A stretch of 64,000 nucleotides of DNA, taken from assembly GCF_018847975.1 (NCBI RefSeq), contig NZ_CP072597.1, positions 1,899,001 to 1,963,000 of the forward strand, in the 5' to 3' direction. Each line of letters begins with the position of its first letter. The first letter of the stretch is position 1. This document shows, piece after piece, positions 44,971 through 53,897 of this stretch. Below the pieces are notes generated by a model. The model did no database searches. It was not told the origin of the DNA and saw only the letters and a program-made list of their open reading frames with translations. The position numbers and the translations under genes are program-made. Source of the DNA: Lysobacter sp. K5869. Its GTDB lineage: Bacteria > Pseudomonadota > Gammaproteobacteria > Xanthomonadales > Xanthomonadaceae.

Positions 44971-45055
44971 CGTCATCCCCGCGAAAGCGGGGATCCAGAG
45001 ACTTCAGCGCTCTGCTTCGGTGAAGCCCTGGATTCCCGCTTTCGCGAGAATGACG
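44971..45055. repeat. Inverted pair of CGTCATCCCCGCGAAAGCGGGG-type repeats
   Basis: A 28-bp copy at 44971-44998 (CGTCATCCCCGCGAAAGCGG...) and an inverted copy at 45028-45055 flank a 29-bp centre that itself has a CTTCA/TGAAG pair. Each copy is internally palindromic. The family recurs near 11644 and 49521-49625. The surrounding gap 44754-45190 has no recognised gene. Confidence 0.85.
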
Positions 45056-45190
45056 GCCGAAGAGGACGGCGCCCACAGCGGCAACCGCCGTCGCACTCGG
45101 GCGCCGCGCACCGCGCAAAGGTGACCTTCGACAGTGGAAGCCGCGCCGCCGCCGTGCCGATCATCGGGCGATCCCCTCGGAGAGCCGCCC

Positions 45191-46345
45191 ATGCCGTTCA
45201 AACCGCTCGCGCTGATCCTCGCGTTGTCGCCGCTGTGCACCGCCGCGCAAACCGTCGGCGTGGCCATCGACGCCAAAGTGATCCTGCGCAACGGCGAAGG
45301 TGCGATTCCCGAGCGTCCCGCCGCCGATTCGGCCGCGTTCTTCCGCCTGGAAAACGGACAACTGCATAAGCTCGGCGAAGTGGCCGTGCCGACCAGCTAC
45401 CTCGGCCCGCCGACCTCCATCGCGGTGTCGCCGCACGGCGATCTGGCGCTGGTGGCGTCCTCGTCCATCGTCGATCCCGCCGATCCGAAGCGCTACGCCG
45501 CCGACGACCGCTTATCGGTGGTGGATCTGTCGGGCAAGACGCCTAAAGTCGTGCAAACCCTCAAGCTCGGCGTGCGTCCTTCCTCGGTGCGCTTCGACCG
45601 CAGCGGCGCCACCGCGCTGGTCTCGTCCAATCCCGACAACGGCTTCGTCTATCTGGCGATCAACAACCGCCGCGCGCGCATCGCCGACAAACTCACGCTC
45701 GAACCGAACACCGGCCCGCTCTCGACCGCGTTCGCGCCCGACGGCCAACGCGTGCTGGTCGCGCAAGCCGACGCGCAGCGCGTATCGCTGTACGACTGGC
45801 GCAACGGCCGCATCGTCCAGCCGTCGATCCGCGACATGGCCGCCGGCGTCACCCCGTTCACCGTCGCCTACTGCGGCGCCGACCTCGCCGTCGTCGGCAA
45901 CTTCGGCCGGCCCGACAGCGGCAACGGCGACATCGACACGGTGAGCCTGATCGATCTCAGCGGCGCCAAGCCGCGGGTGATCGACACCGTCGCGGTCGGC
46001 TCCGCGCCCGAGGACGTCGCCTGCGCGCCCGACGGCCGCTACGCCGCGGCCGCGGTGCAGAACATGAGCAACCGCCCGGCGAGCCACCCGTGGCATTCGC
46101 CGCACAGCCTGGTCGTGCTGCTGAAAATCGAAGACCGCCGCCTGCGCCGCGTCGATGCCGCGCCCATCGGCGCCTGGGCCGAAGGCGTGGCCTTCGGCGA
46201 CGACGGCCGCACCGTGCTCGCGCAGAGCATCGACGACCGCGCGCTGCATGTGCTGAAGATCGAAGGCGACGCCTTGAAGCCCGCGGGCGCGCCGCTGGTG
46301 TTCGGCAACGGCGCGCCGGTGGCGATCAGCGTCGCCGGACGTTGA
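45191..46345 (+). CDS. Exported seven-bladed beta-propeller protein (YncE-like)
   Basis: The 384-residue product has a signal peptide (about 1-19, LALILALSPLCTAAQT) and repeated beta-propeller blades with text such as LSVVDLSGKTPKVVQTLKLG, PSSVRFDRSGATALVSSNPD and DAQRVSLYDWRNGRIV. Lactonase/YncE-type propellers in the periplasm are scaffolds or lactonases; no lactonase metal site could be confirmed. The start at 45191 gives the signal peptide; an earlier ATG at 45134 would bury it. No operon partner is evident. Confidence 0.85.
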   Translation: MPFKPLALILALSPLCTAAQTVGVAIDAKVILRNGEGAIPERPAADSAAFFRLENGQLHKLGEVAVPTSYLGPPTSIAVSPHGDLALVASSSIVDPADPKRYAADDRLSVVDLSGKTPKVVQTLKLGVRPSSVRFDRSGATALVSSNPDNGFVYLAINNRRARIADKLTLEPNTGPLSTAFAPDGQRVLVAQADAQRVSLYDWRNGRIVQPSIRDMAAGVTPFTVAYCGADLAVVGNFGRPDSGNGDIDTVSLIDLSGAKPRVIDTVAVGSAPEDVACAPDGRYAAAAVQNMSNRPASHPWHSPHSLVVLLKIEDRRLRRVDAAPIGAWAEGVAFGDDGRTVLAQSIDDRALHVLKIEGDALKPAGAPLVFGNGAPVAISVAGR

Positions 46346-46394
46346 ACGTTCGCGGCGGCGGCGCGCAGGCGCGCCGCCGCCGCGAAGCCGCGGA

Positions 46395-49289
46395 TCACGC
46401 GTGCGGCAGATCCGCGATCCCGAAGTCGCGCACGATCGCGTCGATATGCCCGACCGTGCTCGCATTCGCGTACACCTTGGCCGGGAACCCGCCGGAGTTG
46501 ATGTAAGTCTCCGGCCGGTACACCGTGGGATCGGCGCCGAGCTTGGACACGTCGCCGTCGAAATCGTCCAGCGTGTAGTGCAACTGATCGCGCAGGCGTT
46601 CGAGCTTGTCGGTCGGCATGCCGTTGACCCAATCGACGAATTTCTGCCGCTGGCCCGGATCGTCGAGCTTGTAGCCCTTGGACTCGGCGTAGCGGGTCAG
46701 CAACGGCACCGGGCTCCAGCCTTCGCCGCTCTGGTCGACCAGCGCCTTCGACGCGGCTTCGTTGAAGTCCGAATGCTTGAGGAAGGCGGCCGAGGTGTCG
46801 TTCATGTGGACGTTCGACTGGTCCACGCGGTCCTTGATCCCCAAGCCGATCGTAGCGATGGCGACCAGCGCGATGCCGACCGGGCCCGCCCAGCTGCCCG
46901 CACCGAGCGAGGCGGCGAAGCTGGTGCCCGACAGCGCCGCCATCGTGCCGCCGACGCCGCTGGCCAGATACAAACCGCCCTTGACCGGATCGCCGTTCTT
47001 CGACAGGAACTGCTCGCCGGCGTTGTAGTAATCGAAGCCCGCCGACAGATAGCCGAACACGCGGTCGGCGCGGCCCAGGCGGCCCGGATCGATGCTCACG
47101 CCGTTGAGCTTGTTGCCGGCGCCGAAGCGGCCCAGGGTCGAATCCTCGACCACCAGACCCAGACCCACCGCCAGCTCGGTGCCCTTCTGGCCCAGGCCCG
47201 CGGCATCGACGATGGCCTTGAGGTCGTTCTTGTTGATCTGCCCGTCCTGCGCCTTGCCCACCGAGTTGACGAAGCCGACCGTGGCGAAGCCGATGCCGAC
47301 CATGCGCAGCAACTGGCCGGCCGGCTGGTTCTTCTCGAACGTCGGCTTGTAGCCTTCGGCGGTAAGGCGGTCGTCGATGTTGTTCATCGCATCGGCGTGG
47401 GTCTTGAGCTTGGCGACGATCTGCTCGGTGGTGTCGCCGGCCGCGGGCAGCGTGGTCTTGAGCTGATCGACCAGCTTGACGTAGTTCTGGTACTTGCTGC
47501 CTTCCACGTCCATGCCCAGCAGCTTGATCAGCGCCGGATTCTTGAGCTTTTCGATGGCTTGCTCGGCCTGACGGATGCTGGCGGCGTTGGCCGGATCGTA
47601 GCCGTGCGCGGCGGCGAGCACGTCGTTGCGGATGTAGGCGTTGACCACTTCCTTGCCGAGCTTGATGCCTTGCTCGCCGAGCTTGGCGTCGTACGCCAGA
47701 CTTTGCATCAGACGCTTGCCCGCGCCGGTGTCGATGTATTCGGGATGCTTCTTCAGCGCCAGACTGATCGCGTAGTGCGACTTGGTGTCGGCCATGAGCC
47801 CGTCGATGATCTTCTGCGCCTCGCCCGCCTGACCGGGGCCGGCGGCGCGCAGCGATTCGATCTGATCGAGCAACTTCTGGCCTTCGCCGGCGACCTTGTT
47901 TTCCAGGTCGGCGACCTTCTTCTCCCAGTCCGGCCCCTTGGCCTTGGTGTAGTCCTTGATCGCCTGATCGAGCTGCGCCGGCGTCATCGAACCGCCGTGG
48001 TTGCTGATGAGCCACGTCAGCTCATCGGTTTCCTTGGCCAGCGCATCGACATCGCCCTTCACCGAGCCCGCGTACATCTGCACGCCCTGCGTCGCCGCGT
48101 CCATCACCCGGCTGCTGCCGCCGGCTTGCGCCACGGCGAGCAGCAAGTCGGGGCGCGCGCCTTCGGCCACGGCCATGTGCAACTGGGTCGCGTCGATCGG
48201 CAACTCGGCCAGCTTGTTCAAAGTCGAACCGGCCTGCGACGGCCCGCCGAGCTGACCGGCGATATGCACCAGCGAACGCGTGCCCTCGATGCCCAGGCGG
48301 ATGCTGGCGCCGTCCTTCTCGGCGCGCGAGAAGAAATCCACCAGCGCATCGCCGCCGTGTTCGGCCAGCTTCTGCGCCAGCGCCGGGTCGGCGTTCTCGA
48401 TCAGCTTCTCGAGCTTCTGCAAGCTCTCCATCGGCTTGGCGCTGGGGCCCATGCGCGCGTCGCGCCACGGCTCGCCCTTGAGCGGATCGGTGAACTCGGG
48501 GCCGATCTTGTCCTTCACCAACTTGTCCAGGCCCGGGCTCGACAACAACTGCGTGCGCGCTTCCGGGCTCAGCTTCGGCAACTGCGCGCTCAGCGCATCG
48601 ACCGCACCCTTGGCGTTGGGCGCGTTGTTGGCCGCGGTCAGCGCGCCGTCGACTTCGGTATCGACCGCGAACTTGTCCACCGCGCTCTGCGCCGCGGCCT
48701 TGGCGGCCGGATCGTTGTCGAAACGCTTGACCACCTCGGCGCCGTACTGCTTGGCCGCGGCCGCGTCGAAGCTCTGACCCGGCGCATGCGGCTGCGCATC
48801 GTAGGCGGCGCGCACTTCGGCGGCGATGGCCTTGTTCAACTCGCCGCCGCTGTTGGTGACCAGCGTTTGATAACCGTCGCGGGTGCTCTGATACCCCTCG
48901 TCCTTGCGCGGCCCCTGGTAGTGCGAGGTGAACGCGGACAGGTTGTCGGCGGCGGTGAGGTGCTTGTCCATCGCCGCGTTGGTCGCGCCCTGCTCGGGCG
49001 TGGCGTTGGGCGCGGCCTTGGGCTCGGCGTGCTGCTTGATCGTCGGCACGATCAGCTGCTGATCCGGCTTGAGCGCGCCGACCTCGATGCCGTTGCGCTG
49101 CGCGATCTGTTCCGCGGTCACCGGCGCTTCGGGCGTGCTGTATTGCTTGGCGATGGACGACAGGCTCTCGCCGTCCTTGACTAGATGCAGTTGTTCCTGC
49201 GGCTCCGGCGGCGGCGGAGGAGGCGGCGTGGGCGCTTGTTGCGGGAAACGCAGATAAGCCGGGACGCCGTCGAGAGTCGGGAAGCCCAT
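46395..49289 (-). CDS. Large LysM-domain protein with C-terminal hydrophobic hairpin
   Basis: The 964-residue product has no signal peptide. It starts with a Pro run (19-30) and one LysM domain (about 34-83, LVKDGESLSSIAKQY... to ...QQLIVPTI), which binds glycan such as peptidoglycan. About 600 residues of Ala/Leu/Asp/Lys-rich, mainly helical sequence follow. A Gly/Ala-rich hydrophobic stretch (771-818) could form a membrane hairpin; a charged tail follows. The combination of LysM, long helical body, hydrophobic hairpin and lack of a Sec signal recalls secreted effectors or surface toxins of type III, IV or VI systems. This is inference; no secretion gene lies nearby. No family was recognised outside LysM. 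Confidence 0.8.
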   Translation of the reverse strand: MGFPTLDGVPAYLRFPQQAPTPPPPPPPEPQEQLHLVKDGESLSSIAKQYSTPEAPVTAEQIAQRNGIEVGALKPDQQLIVPTIKQHAEPKAAPNATPEQGATNAAMDKHLTAADNLSAFTSHYQGPRKDEGYQSTRDGYQTLVTNSGGELNKAIAAEVRAAYDAQPHAPGQSFDAAAAKQYGAEVVKRFDNDPAAKAAAQSAVDKFAVDTEVDGALTAANNAPNAKGAVDALSAQLPKLSPEARTQLLSSPGLDKLVKDKIGPEFTDPLKGEPWRDARMGPSAKPMESLQKLEKLIENADPALAQKLAEHGGDALVDFFSRAEKDGASIRLGIEGTRSLVHIAGQLGGPSQAGSTLNKLAELPIDATQLHMAVAEGARPDLLLAVAQAGGSSRVMDAATQGVQMYAGSVKGDVDALAKETDELTWLISNHGGSMTPAQLDQAIKDYTKAKGPDWEKKVADLENKVAGEGQKLLDQIESLRAAGPGQAGEAQKIIDGLMADTKSHYAISLALKKHPEYIDTGAGKRLMQSLAYDAKLGEQGIKLGKEVVNAYIRNDVLAAAHGYDPANAASIRQAEQAIEKLKNPALIKLLGMDVEGSKYQNYVKLVDQLKTTLPAAGDTTEQIVAKLKTHADAMNNIDDRLTAEGYKPTFEKNQPAGQLLRMVGIGFATVGFVNSVGKAQDGQINKNDLKAIVDAAGLGQKGTELAVGLGLVVEDSTLGRFGAGNKLNGVSIDPGRLGRADRVFGYLSAGFDYYNAGEQFLSKNGDPVKGGLYLASGVGGTMAALSGTSFAASLGAGSWAGPVGIALVAIATIGLGIKDRVDQSNVHMNDTSAAFLKHSDFNEAASKALVDQSGEGWSPVPLLTRYAESKGYKLDDPGQRQKFVDWVNGMPTDKLERLRDQLHYTLDDFDGDVSKLGADPTVYRPETYINSGGFPAKVYANASTVGHIDAIVRDFGIADLPHA

Positions 49290-49520
49290 GTCGATGAGGA
49301 AGTTGGGGGGAGGCCGCGATTACAGCAACCGAGTGTCACACCCGATAGCTAGGGCGACTCCTGATATTCCTTGTCATCGATTTGCAACATCGCGCGAGAA
49401 CAACACTTTGTAACGAGCTTGCACGCGATCGCGTTTCTGCTTCGGCCGTCGCGGATTCGCGACGCGCAGGACGCATCGCATCGAAGCGATTCACCACCCC
49501 CAGACCGCGCCGCCCCTTCC

Positions 49521-49625
49521 AATCCCGTCGTTTCAGCGAAAGCCAATCCCCGTCGTTTCGGCGAAGGCCAACCCCGTCATTCCAGCAAAAGCCAATCCCG
49601 TCATTCCGGCGAAAGCCGGAATCCA
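49521..49625. repeat. Four tandem 24-bp units derived from a dispersed repeat
   Basis: Units of the form CCCGTCGTTTCAGCGAAAGC-CAAT and CCCGTCATTCCGGCGAAAGC-CGGA follow one another with a 24-25 bp period. The last unit is closest to the palindromic repeat at 44971-45055. The 385-bp gap 49290-49674 has no gene. Confidence 0.8.
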
Positions 49626-49674
49626 TTTTGCTCTTGCTCTTGCGGCCCCAAGACCACCGCAAACCGCGCCCGCC

Positions 49675-51774
49675 TCACTCCACCCGAATCGCCAAATCGC
49701 GCCGCCCACCGGCCTCGTTGCCGCTGTAATCCCGCCCCACGATCCGCAGCGTGTAATCCCCCGCCGCCAACTCGTTGGGCAACCACAGCCCTTCATTGAC
49801 CCGCCCGCCGCGCACCGTATTGCTGAGCACATAGCGAAAGCGCGTCACCGCGCTGCCGTGCACGGTGATGCCGCTGCCCGGCGCATAGATCGTCTGGGTC
49901 GTATCGTCCGGCGGCAAACGGTCGAACTCGATGTTCATGCGCGGCTGCTCGTAACCCGGCAGCGGCTTGCCCTGCGCATCGAGCCACTGATAACCGAGCG
50001 TATACAGCCCCAACCGCCGCCGCGGCAGATTGTCGTCCACCTGATCCCAACCTTCGGCGACGATCTGCAAGCCCGACAACGCCCGCGACACCCGCAAACG
50101 CCCGTCGCGCTTGTCCTTCAACGGCTGGCCGAGCGTATCGATCAACTCCACGCGCTCCATCCGCGGCGCCACATGATCGGCATAGCCGACGAAATTCAGC
50201 GCGATGGCGTTGCGCTCGTAGCCGGTCGGACCCAAGCTCAAATGCACGTGCGCCATCGCGTTGATCGTGCCCAGCGTATCGCCGACGGCGAAGCGTGTAC
50301 CGCGGCGCACGCGCATGCGCGCCAGCTCGCCGTCGTCGCCGTAGACCGGCTTGAAGCGGTCGGTGTCGAGCAGTTCGCCGCGCGCGCTGCGGCCGACGCG
50401 CATGTGGATGTAGGCGAGCCGGCCGAGCTCGGCGCCTTCGCCGAGATTGCCGAAGCCCCACGAGGACACCGGCCCCGACACCTTGGCGTCGGCGATGGCC
50501 AACACCGCTTGGCCGATGTCGCCGCGGATATCCAGACCGCCGTGCAAATGATGGCGCGCCTCGCCGTTGCCGTCGCCGCGCACCTCGCCGAGCGTGCCGA
50601 CCACTTCGTGCCAGGCGTCCTGCGGCTTCAGCGGCCAGCGGCCGGCGGTATCGGGCAACGGATCGGCGTCGGCCGGTCCGACCGGACCGTTGGCGAGCGG
50701 CGTCGCCGCCGGCGCGATGCGGTGCAGGCGATGGCTGGTCGCGTCGGTCGCGTACAGCGAACCGTCGCCGCTCAGCGCGAGCCCGCCCGGACGCGACAGG
50801 CGCTGGTCCTGGGTGTCGCCGCTGAGCACCGCCCACTGGCCGTCGCGGCGGATCTGCAAGGTCATGCCCGTCGCCTGATCGGCGACGTAAAACAAACCGT
50901 CGTGAGTGATCGCCAGCGCCGCCGGCCGCGCCAGCGGGCTCTGGCCTTCGGTCGTCGGCGCCAAGGCCAGCGTCGATACATCGCCGTCGGGCTCGACCCG
51001 TCGCAGCGCCTTGTTGCGCGTATCGGCGACCCACAACAGCCCTTGCGCATCCAGCGCCAGCGCGGTCGGCGTATCGAACTGCGCGATCGCCGCCGCGCCG
51101 TCGGCGAAGCCCGGCCGGCCGTTGCCGGCCAGCGTGCTCACCGTGCCGTCGGGTTCGATCACGCGGATGCGGTCGTTGTACGTATCGGCGACGAACACGC
51201 GCCCGCGCCGGCTCACCGCCACGCCCATCGGCCCGTCGAACTGCGCCTGCGCACCGGGGCCGTCGCGATAGCCGGGCGTGCCGTCGCCGGCCAGCGTGGT
51301 CACCGCGCCTTGCTTGGAAATCTTGCGGATCGCGTGATTGCCGGTGTCGGCGACGTACAGATTGCCATCGCCGTCCAAGGCCAAACCCGACGGCGTATCG
51401 AACGCGGCCGCCAAGCCGACGCCGTCGGCGAAGCCTTCCTTGGAACCGGCCACCGTCGCCACGCGGCCGTCGGGCGTCACCAAGCGAATGCGATTGTTGT
51501 CGCCGGCATCGCTGAGGTAGAGCGTGCCGTCGCCGGTGCGCACCAAGCCGTAAGGATCGTCGAAGCGCGCCTGCGTCGCCGGCCCGTTGCGCAAGCCGCG
51601 CACGCCGTCGCCGGCGATCCACTCCACCTGCGCGCTCCAGTCGTAAGGCGTCGGCGGCGGCGGAGCGGGCTTGAGCGCGAGCAGCGCGCCCGGTTTGGGC
51701 GGGAACACGAACGTCGCGGCGAGGGCGAGACCGGTGACGGCGACGGCGAGCAGGATCCAGGGCTTGCGGGACAT
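49675..51774 (-). CDS. NHL-propeller / M23-peptidase-like fusion protein
   Basis: The 699-residue product has an N-terminal membrane anchor or signal (about 5-24). Residues 50-355 contain six NHL repeats with text such as GLALDGDGNLYVADTGNHAI. Residues 385-520 form an M23 (LytM-like) peptidase domain with H411-x3-D415 in HGGLDI, H457 and H509-x-H511 in MAHVHLS, the full zinc set. The C-terminal part (about 520-699) is a beta-rich Ig-like region ending in YTLRIVGRDYSGNEAGGRRD. M23 enzymes cut peptidoglycan cross-bridges or peptides. The start at 51774 gives the anchor; a longer frame to 51951 is Arg-rich and unlikely. Confidence 0.85.
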   Translation of the reverse strand: MSRKPWILLAVAVTGLALAATFVFPPKPGALLALKPAPPPPTPYDWSAQVEWIAGDGVRGLRNGPATQARFDDPYGLVRTGDGTLYLSDAGDNNRIRLVTPDGRVATVAGSKEGFADGVGLAAAFDTPSGLALDGDGNLYVADTGNHAIRKISKQGAVTTLAGDGTPGYRDGPGAQAQFDGPMGVAVSRRGRVFVADTYNDRIRVIEPDGTVSTLAGNGRPGFADGAAAIAQFDTPTALALDAQGLLWVADTRNKALRRVEPDGDVSTLALAPTTEGQSPLARPAALAITHDGLFYVADQATGMTLQIRRDGQWAVLSGDTQDQRLSRPGGLALSGDGSLYATDATSHRLHRIAPAATPLANGPVGPADADPLPDTAGRWPLKPQDAWHEVVGTLGEVRGDGNGEARHHLHGGLDIRGDIGQAVLAIADAKVSGPVSSWGFGNLGEGAELGRLAYIHMRVGRSARGELLDTDRFKPVYGDDGELARMRVRRGTRFAVGDTLGTINAMAHVHLSLGPTGYERNAIALNFVGYADHVAPRMERVELIDTLGQPLKDKRDGRLRVSRALSGLQIVAEGWDQVDDNLPRRRLGLYTLGYQWLDAQGKPLPGYEQPRMNIEFDRLPPDDTTQTIYAPGSGITVHGSAVTRFRYVLSNTVRGGRVNEGLWLPNELAAGDYTLRIVGRDYSGNEAGGRRDLAIRVE

Positions 51775-51865
51775 GCGTTTCCTTGTGGCGCGCGCCGCCG
51801 GACAGCGGCGCGCGGCGGGCTTCGCGGTCGATTCTAGCCCGCAAGCTTCAAGGCGTCTGCGCCGC

Positions 51866-52777
51866 TCAGGCCGCGTCGATCCAATGCGCGGCCAAGGTCC
51901 GCGCCGCATCGGCCAGCACCGAGCTGCGCAACTCGTCGTCGCCCCACGCATCGCGCAGGTAACCGGCGATCAGCACCGGCTTGCGCCGCGGCGGCCAGAC
52001 GATGGCGACATCGTTGGCGATGCCGTCGCTGCTGCCGGTCTTGTGGCCGACGCGCCAATCCTTCGGCAAGCCCGCGCGCAAACGCGACGGACCGGTCTTG
52101 CTCGCGACCAACCAATCGGTCAGACGCCGCCGCGACGCCTCGTTCAAGGCCTCGCCGAGCAACACGCTGCGCATCGTGGCGAGCATCGCGTTGGGCGTGG
52201 TGGTATCGCTCAAGCTGCCGCCGCGCAAGGGCGCGCCGGGCGTGCGCTGCATCGCCGTGACCGCGTCGCCGATGCCGCGCAGGAAGCGGTTCAAGCCGGC
52301 CGGGTCGCCGACCAAGGGCAGCAGCAGATTCGCCGCGGTGTTGTCGCTGAGCGCGATCGAGGCCTCGCACAGCTGCGCGACGCTGGCGTCGCGGCCGGCC
52401 CGCGCCAGCGGCTCGGTGACCGGCGAGTACGACACCAGCGCGGCCTGCGGCACCGCGACGCGCGCGTTCAAGTCGATCTCGCCGAGTTCGGCCTTGCGCA
52501 GCACCGCCGCGACCAAGGGCAGCTTGTAGGTGCTGCACATCGGGAAGCGCTCGTCGCCGCGCGCCGACCAATGGCGGCCGTCGCCGGTGTCGAGCACCGA
52601 CACGCCCAGGCGCCCGCCGCTGCGCTGTTCGAGCTTGCGCAAACTTTCGCGCAGCGCGTCCTCGTCGCCCGCCGAGCGGGGCGTCGCCGCCGCCAAGGCC
52701 TGCGCGCCGAAGCTCGCGCCCGCGCCGGCGACGAGCAGCAAGGTCATGGTGCGTCCGAGAAAGTCGCGTCGTTGCAT
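51866..52777 (-). CDS. Class A beta-lactamase paralogue lacking Glu166
   Basis: The 303-residue product has a twin-arginine-type leader (MQRRDFLG then a hydrophobic stretch). Active-site motifs present are S82-x-x-K85 (STYK), SDN (144-146) and KTG (246-248). The omega-loop motif E166-x-x-L-N of class A enzymes is replaced: the aligned stretch reads MQRTPGAPLRGG where the downstream paralogue has LDRNEPELNSAIPG. Without Glu166, deacylation should fail, so it may bind beta-lactams covalently, act as a sensor or have a DD-peptidase-like role. It lies 120 bp after the paralogue in the same direction and shares its upstream inverted-repeat segment. Confidence 0.88.
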   Translation of the reverse strand: MQRRDFLGRTMTLLLVAGAGASFGAQALAAATPRSAGDEDALRESLRKLEQRSGGRLGVSVLDTGDGRHWSARGDERFPMCSTYKLPLVAAVLRKAELGEIDLNARVAVPQAALVSYSPVTEPLARAGRDASVAQLCEASIALSDNTAANLLLPLVGDPAGLNRFLRGIGDAVTAMQRTPGAPLRGGSLSDTTTPNAMLATMRSVLLGEALNEASRRRLTDWLVASKTGPSRLRAGLPKDWRVGHKTGSSDGIANDVAIVWPPRRKPVLIAGYLRDAWGDDELRSSVLADAARTLAAHWIDAA

Positions 52778-52838
52778 GGTCGGGCTCCTGGCTGGGGTGA
52801 GCTTGAATTATTGGAAGCCGCCGGCGCGTCCACAAACG

Positions 52839-52868
52839 AAGAATTCTCGTCCCAGGCAAAAGAAATCC
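52839..52868 (-). promoter_or_regulatory. Inverted-repeat segment upstream of the Glu166-less paralogue
   Basis: GAAGAATTCT and AAGAAATCC flank a GCAA-containing spacer, 60-90 bp before the start codon. The segment aligns with that at 53869-53897 upstream of the other beta-lactamase, with a shared AGGCAAAAGAAATCCT-like core. It could be an operator or a shared promoter region; no AmpR gene is adjacent. Confidence 0.45.
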
Positions 52869-52896
52869 TCGCAGCGAACGCGCCGGCCCGCGGCGA

Positions 52897-53808
52897 TCAG
52901 GCCGCGGCGATCCAATCCTCGGCCAGCGCGCGCGCCGCGTCGGCGAGGATCGCGCTGCGCTGCTCGTCCTCGCCCTTCGCTTGAGTCAGATAAGTCGCGA
53001 TCAACACCGGCTTGCGGCCGGTCGGCCAGACGATGGCGATGTCGTTGGTGGTGCCGTTGCCGCTGCCGGTCTTGTCGCCGATACGCCAATCCTTCGGCAG
53101 GCCGGCGCGCAGGCGCTTGTCGCCGGTCTGGTTGGCGATCAGCCAATCGGTGAGCTGCTGGCGCGAGGCCGCGCTCAGCGCTTCGCCGAGCAACAGCGTG
53201 CGCATCGATGCGACCATCGCGTTCGGCGAGGTGGTGTCGCGCGGATCGCCCGGGATTGCCGAATTCAGTTCGGGCTCGTTGCGGTCCAGGCGCGTGACCG
53301 GGTCGCCGATGCCGCGCAGGAACTTCGTCAGCCCGGTCGGATGGCCGATCAGCGGCAGCAGCAGATTCGCGGCCGGGTTGTCGCTCAGCGTCATCGTCGC
53401 CTCGCACAACTGCGCGAGGCTGGCGTCGCCGCCGGCCTCGGCGATCGGGCCGGTGAACGGCGCGTGCGGCACCAGCGCGGACTTGGGCACGGCGATGCGC
53501 TGCTGCAGTTCGAGATCGCCGAGATCGGCCTTGCGCAGCACCGCCGCCGACAGCAGGAACTTGAACGTGCTGCACATCGCGAAGCGCTCGTCGCCGCGCA
53601 GATCGAAGCGGCGGCCGTCGCCGGTGTCGAGCAGCGATACGCCCAAGCGGCCGCCGCTGCGCTTTTCCAGTGCCGACAGCCGCGCGCGCAGCGCGGTGTC
53701 GGCCGCGGACGGCTTGTTCGGGCTCAGCGCCGCGGCGCCGAAACTGGCGGCGGCGCCGCCGGCGAGCAGCAAGGTGCCGGTGCATTGGAGGAACGCGCGT
53801 CGTTGCAT
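52897..53808 (-). CDS. Class A beta-lactamase (L2-like)
   Basis: The 303-residue product has a twin-arginine-type leader (MQRRAFLQCTG). It keeps all class A motifs: S80-x-x-K83 (STFK), SDN (142-144), E178-P-E-L-N (Ambler 166-170) and KTG in GDKTGSGNGTTNDIA. It resembles L2 of Stenotrophomonas and the Xanthomonas Bla enzymes, which hydrolyse penicillins and cephalosporins in the periplasm. It lies 120 bp upstream of the Glu166-less copy; the pair arose by tandem duplication. Unlike L2, no divergent ampR lies next to it. Confidence 0.93.
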   Translation of the reverse strand: MQRRAFLQCTGTLLLAGGAAASFGAAALSPNKPSAADTALRARLSALEKRSGGRLGVSLLDTGDGRRFDLRGDERFAMCSTFKFLLSAAVLRKADLGDLELQQRIAVPKSALVPHAPFTGPIAEAGGDASLAQLCEATMTLSDNPAANLLLPLIGHPTGLTKFLRGIGDPVTRLDRNEPELNSAIPGDPRDTTSPNAMVASMRTLLLGEALSAASRQQLTDWLIANQTGDKRLRAGLPKDWRIGDKTGSGNGTTNDIAIVWPTGRKPVLIATYLTQAKGEDEQRSAILADAARALAEDWIAAA

Positions 53809-53868
53809 GGGGGGACTCCTACGGGGCGATCCCCGATTATTCGCAGCGCGCCGTGGACCGGCAAACGA

Positions 53869-53897
53869 GGATTTCTCGCGGGAGGCAAAAGAAATCC
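53869..53897 (-). promoter_or_regulatory. Inverted repeat upstream of the L2-like beta-lactamase
   Basis: GGATTTCT and AGAAATCC form a perfect 8-bp inverted repeat with a 13-bp spacer, 60-90 bp before the start codon. The related segment at 52839-52868 precedes the paralogue, so the duplication carried the upstream region. An operator for an unlinked LysR-type regulator is possible. Confidence 0.5.
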
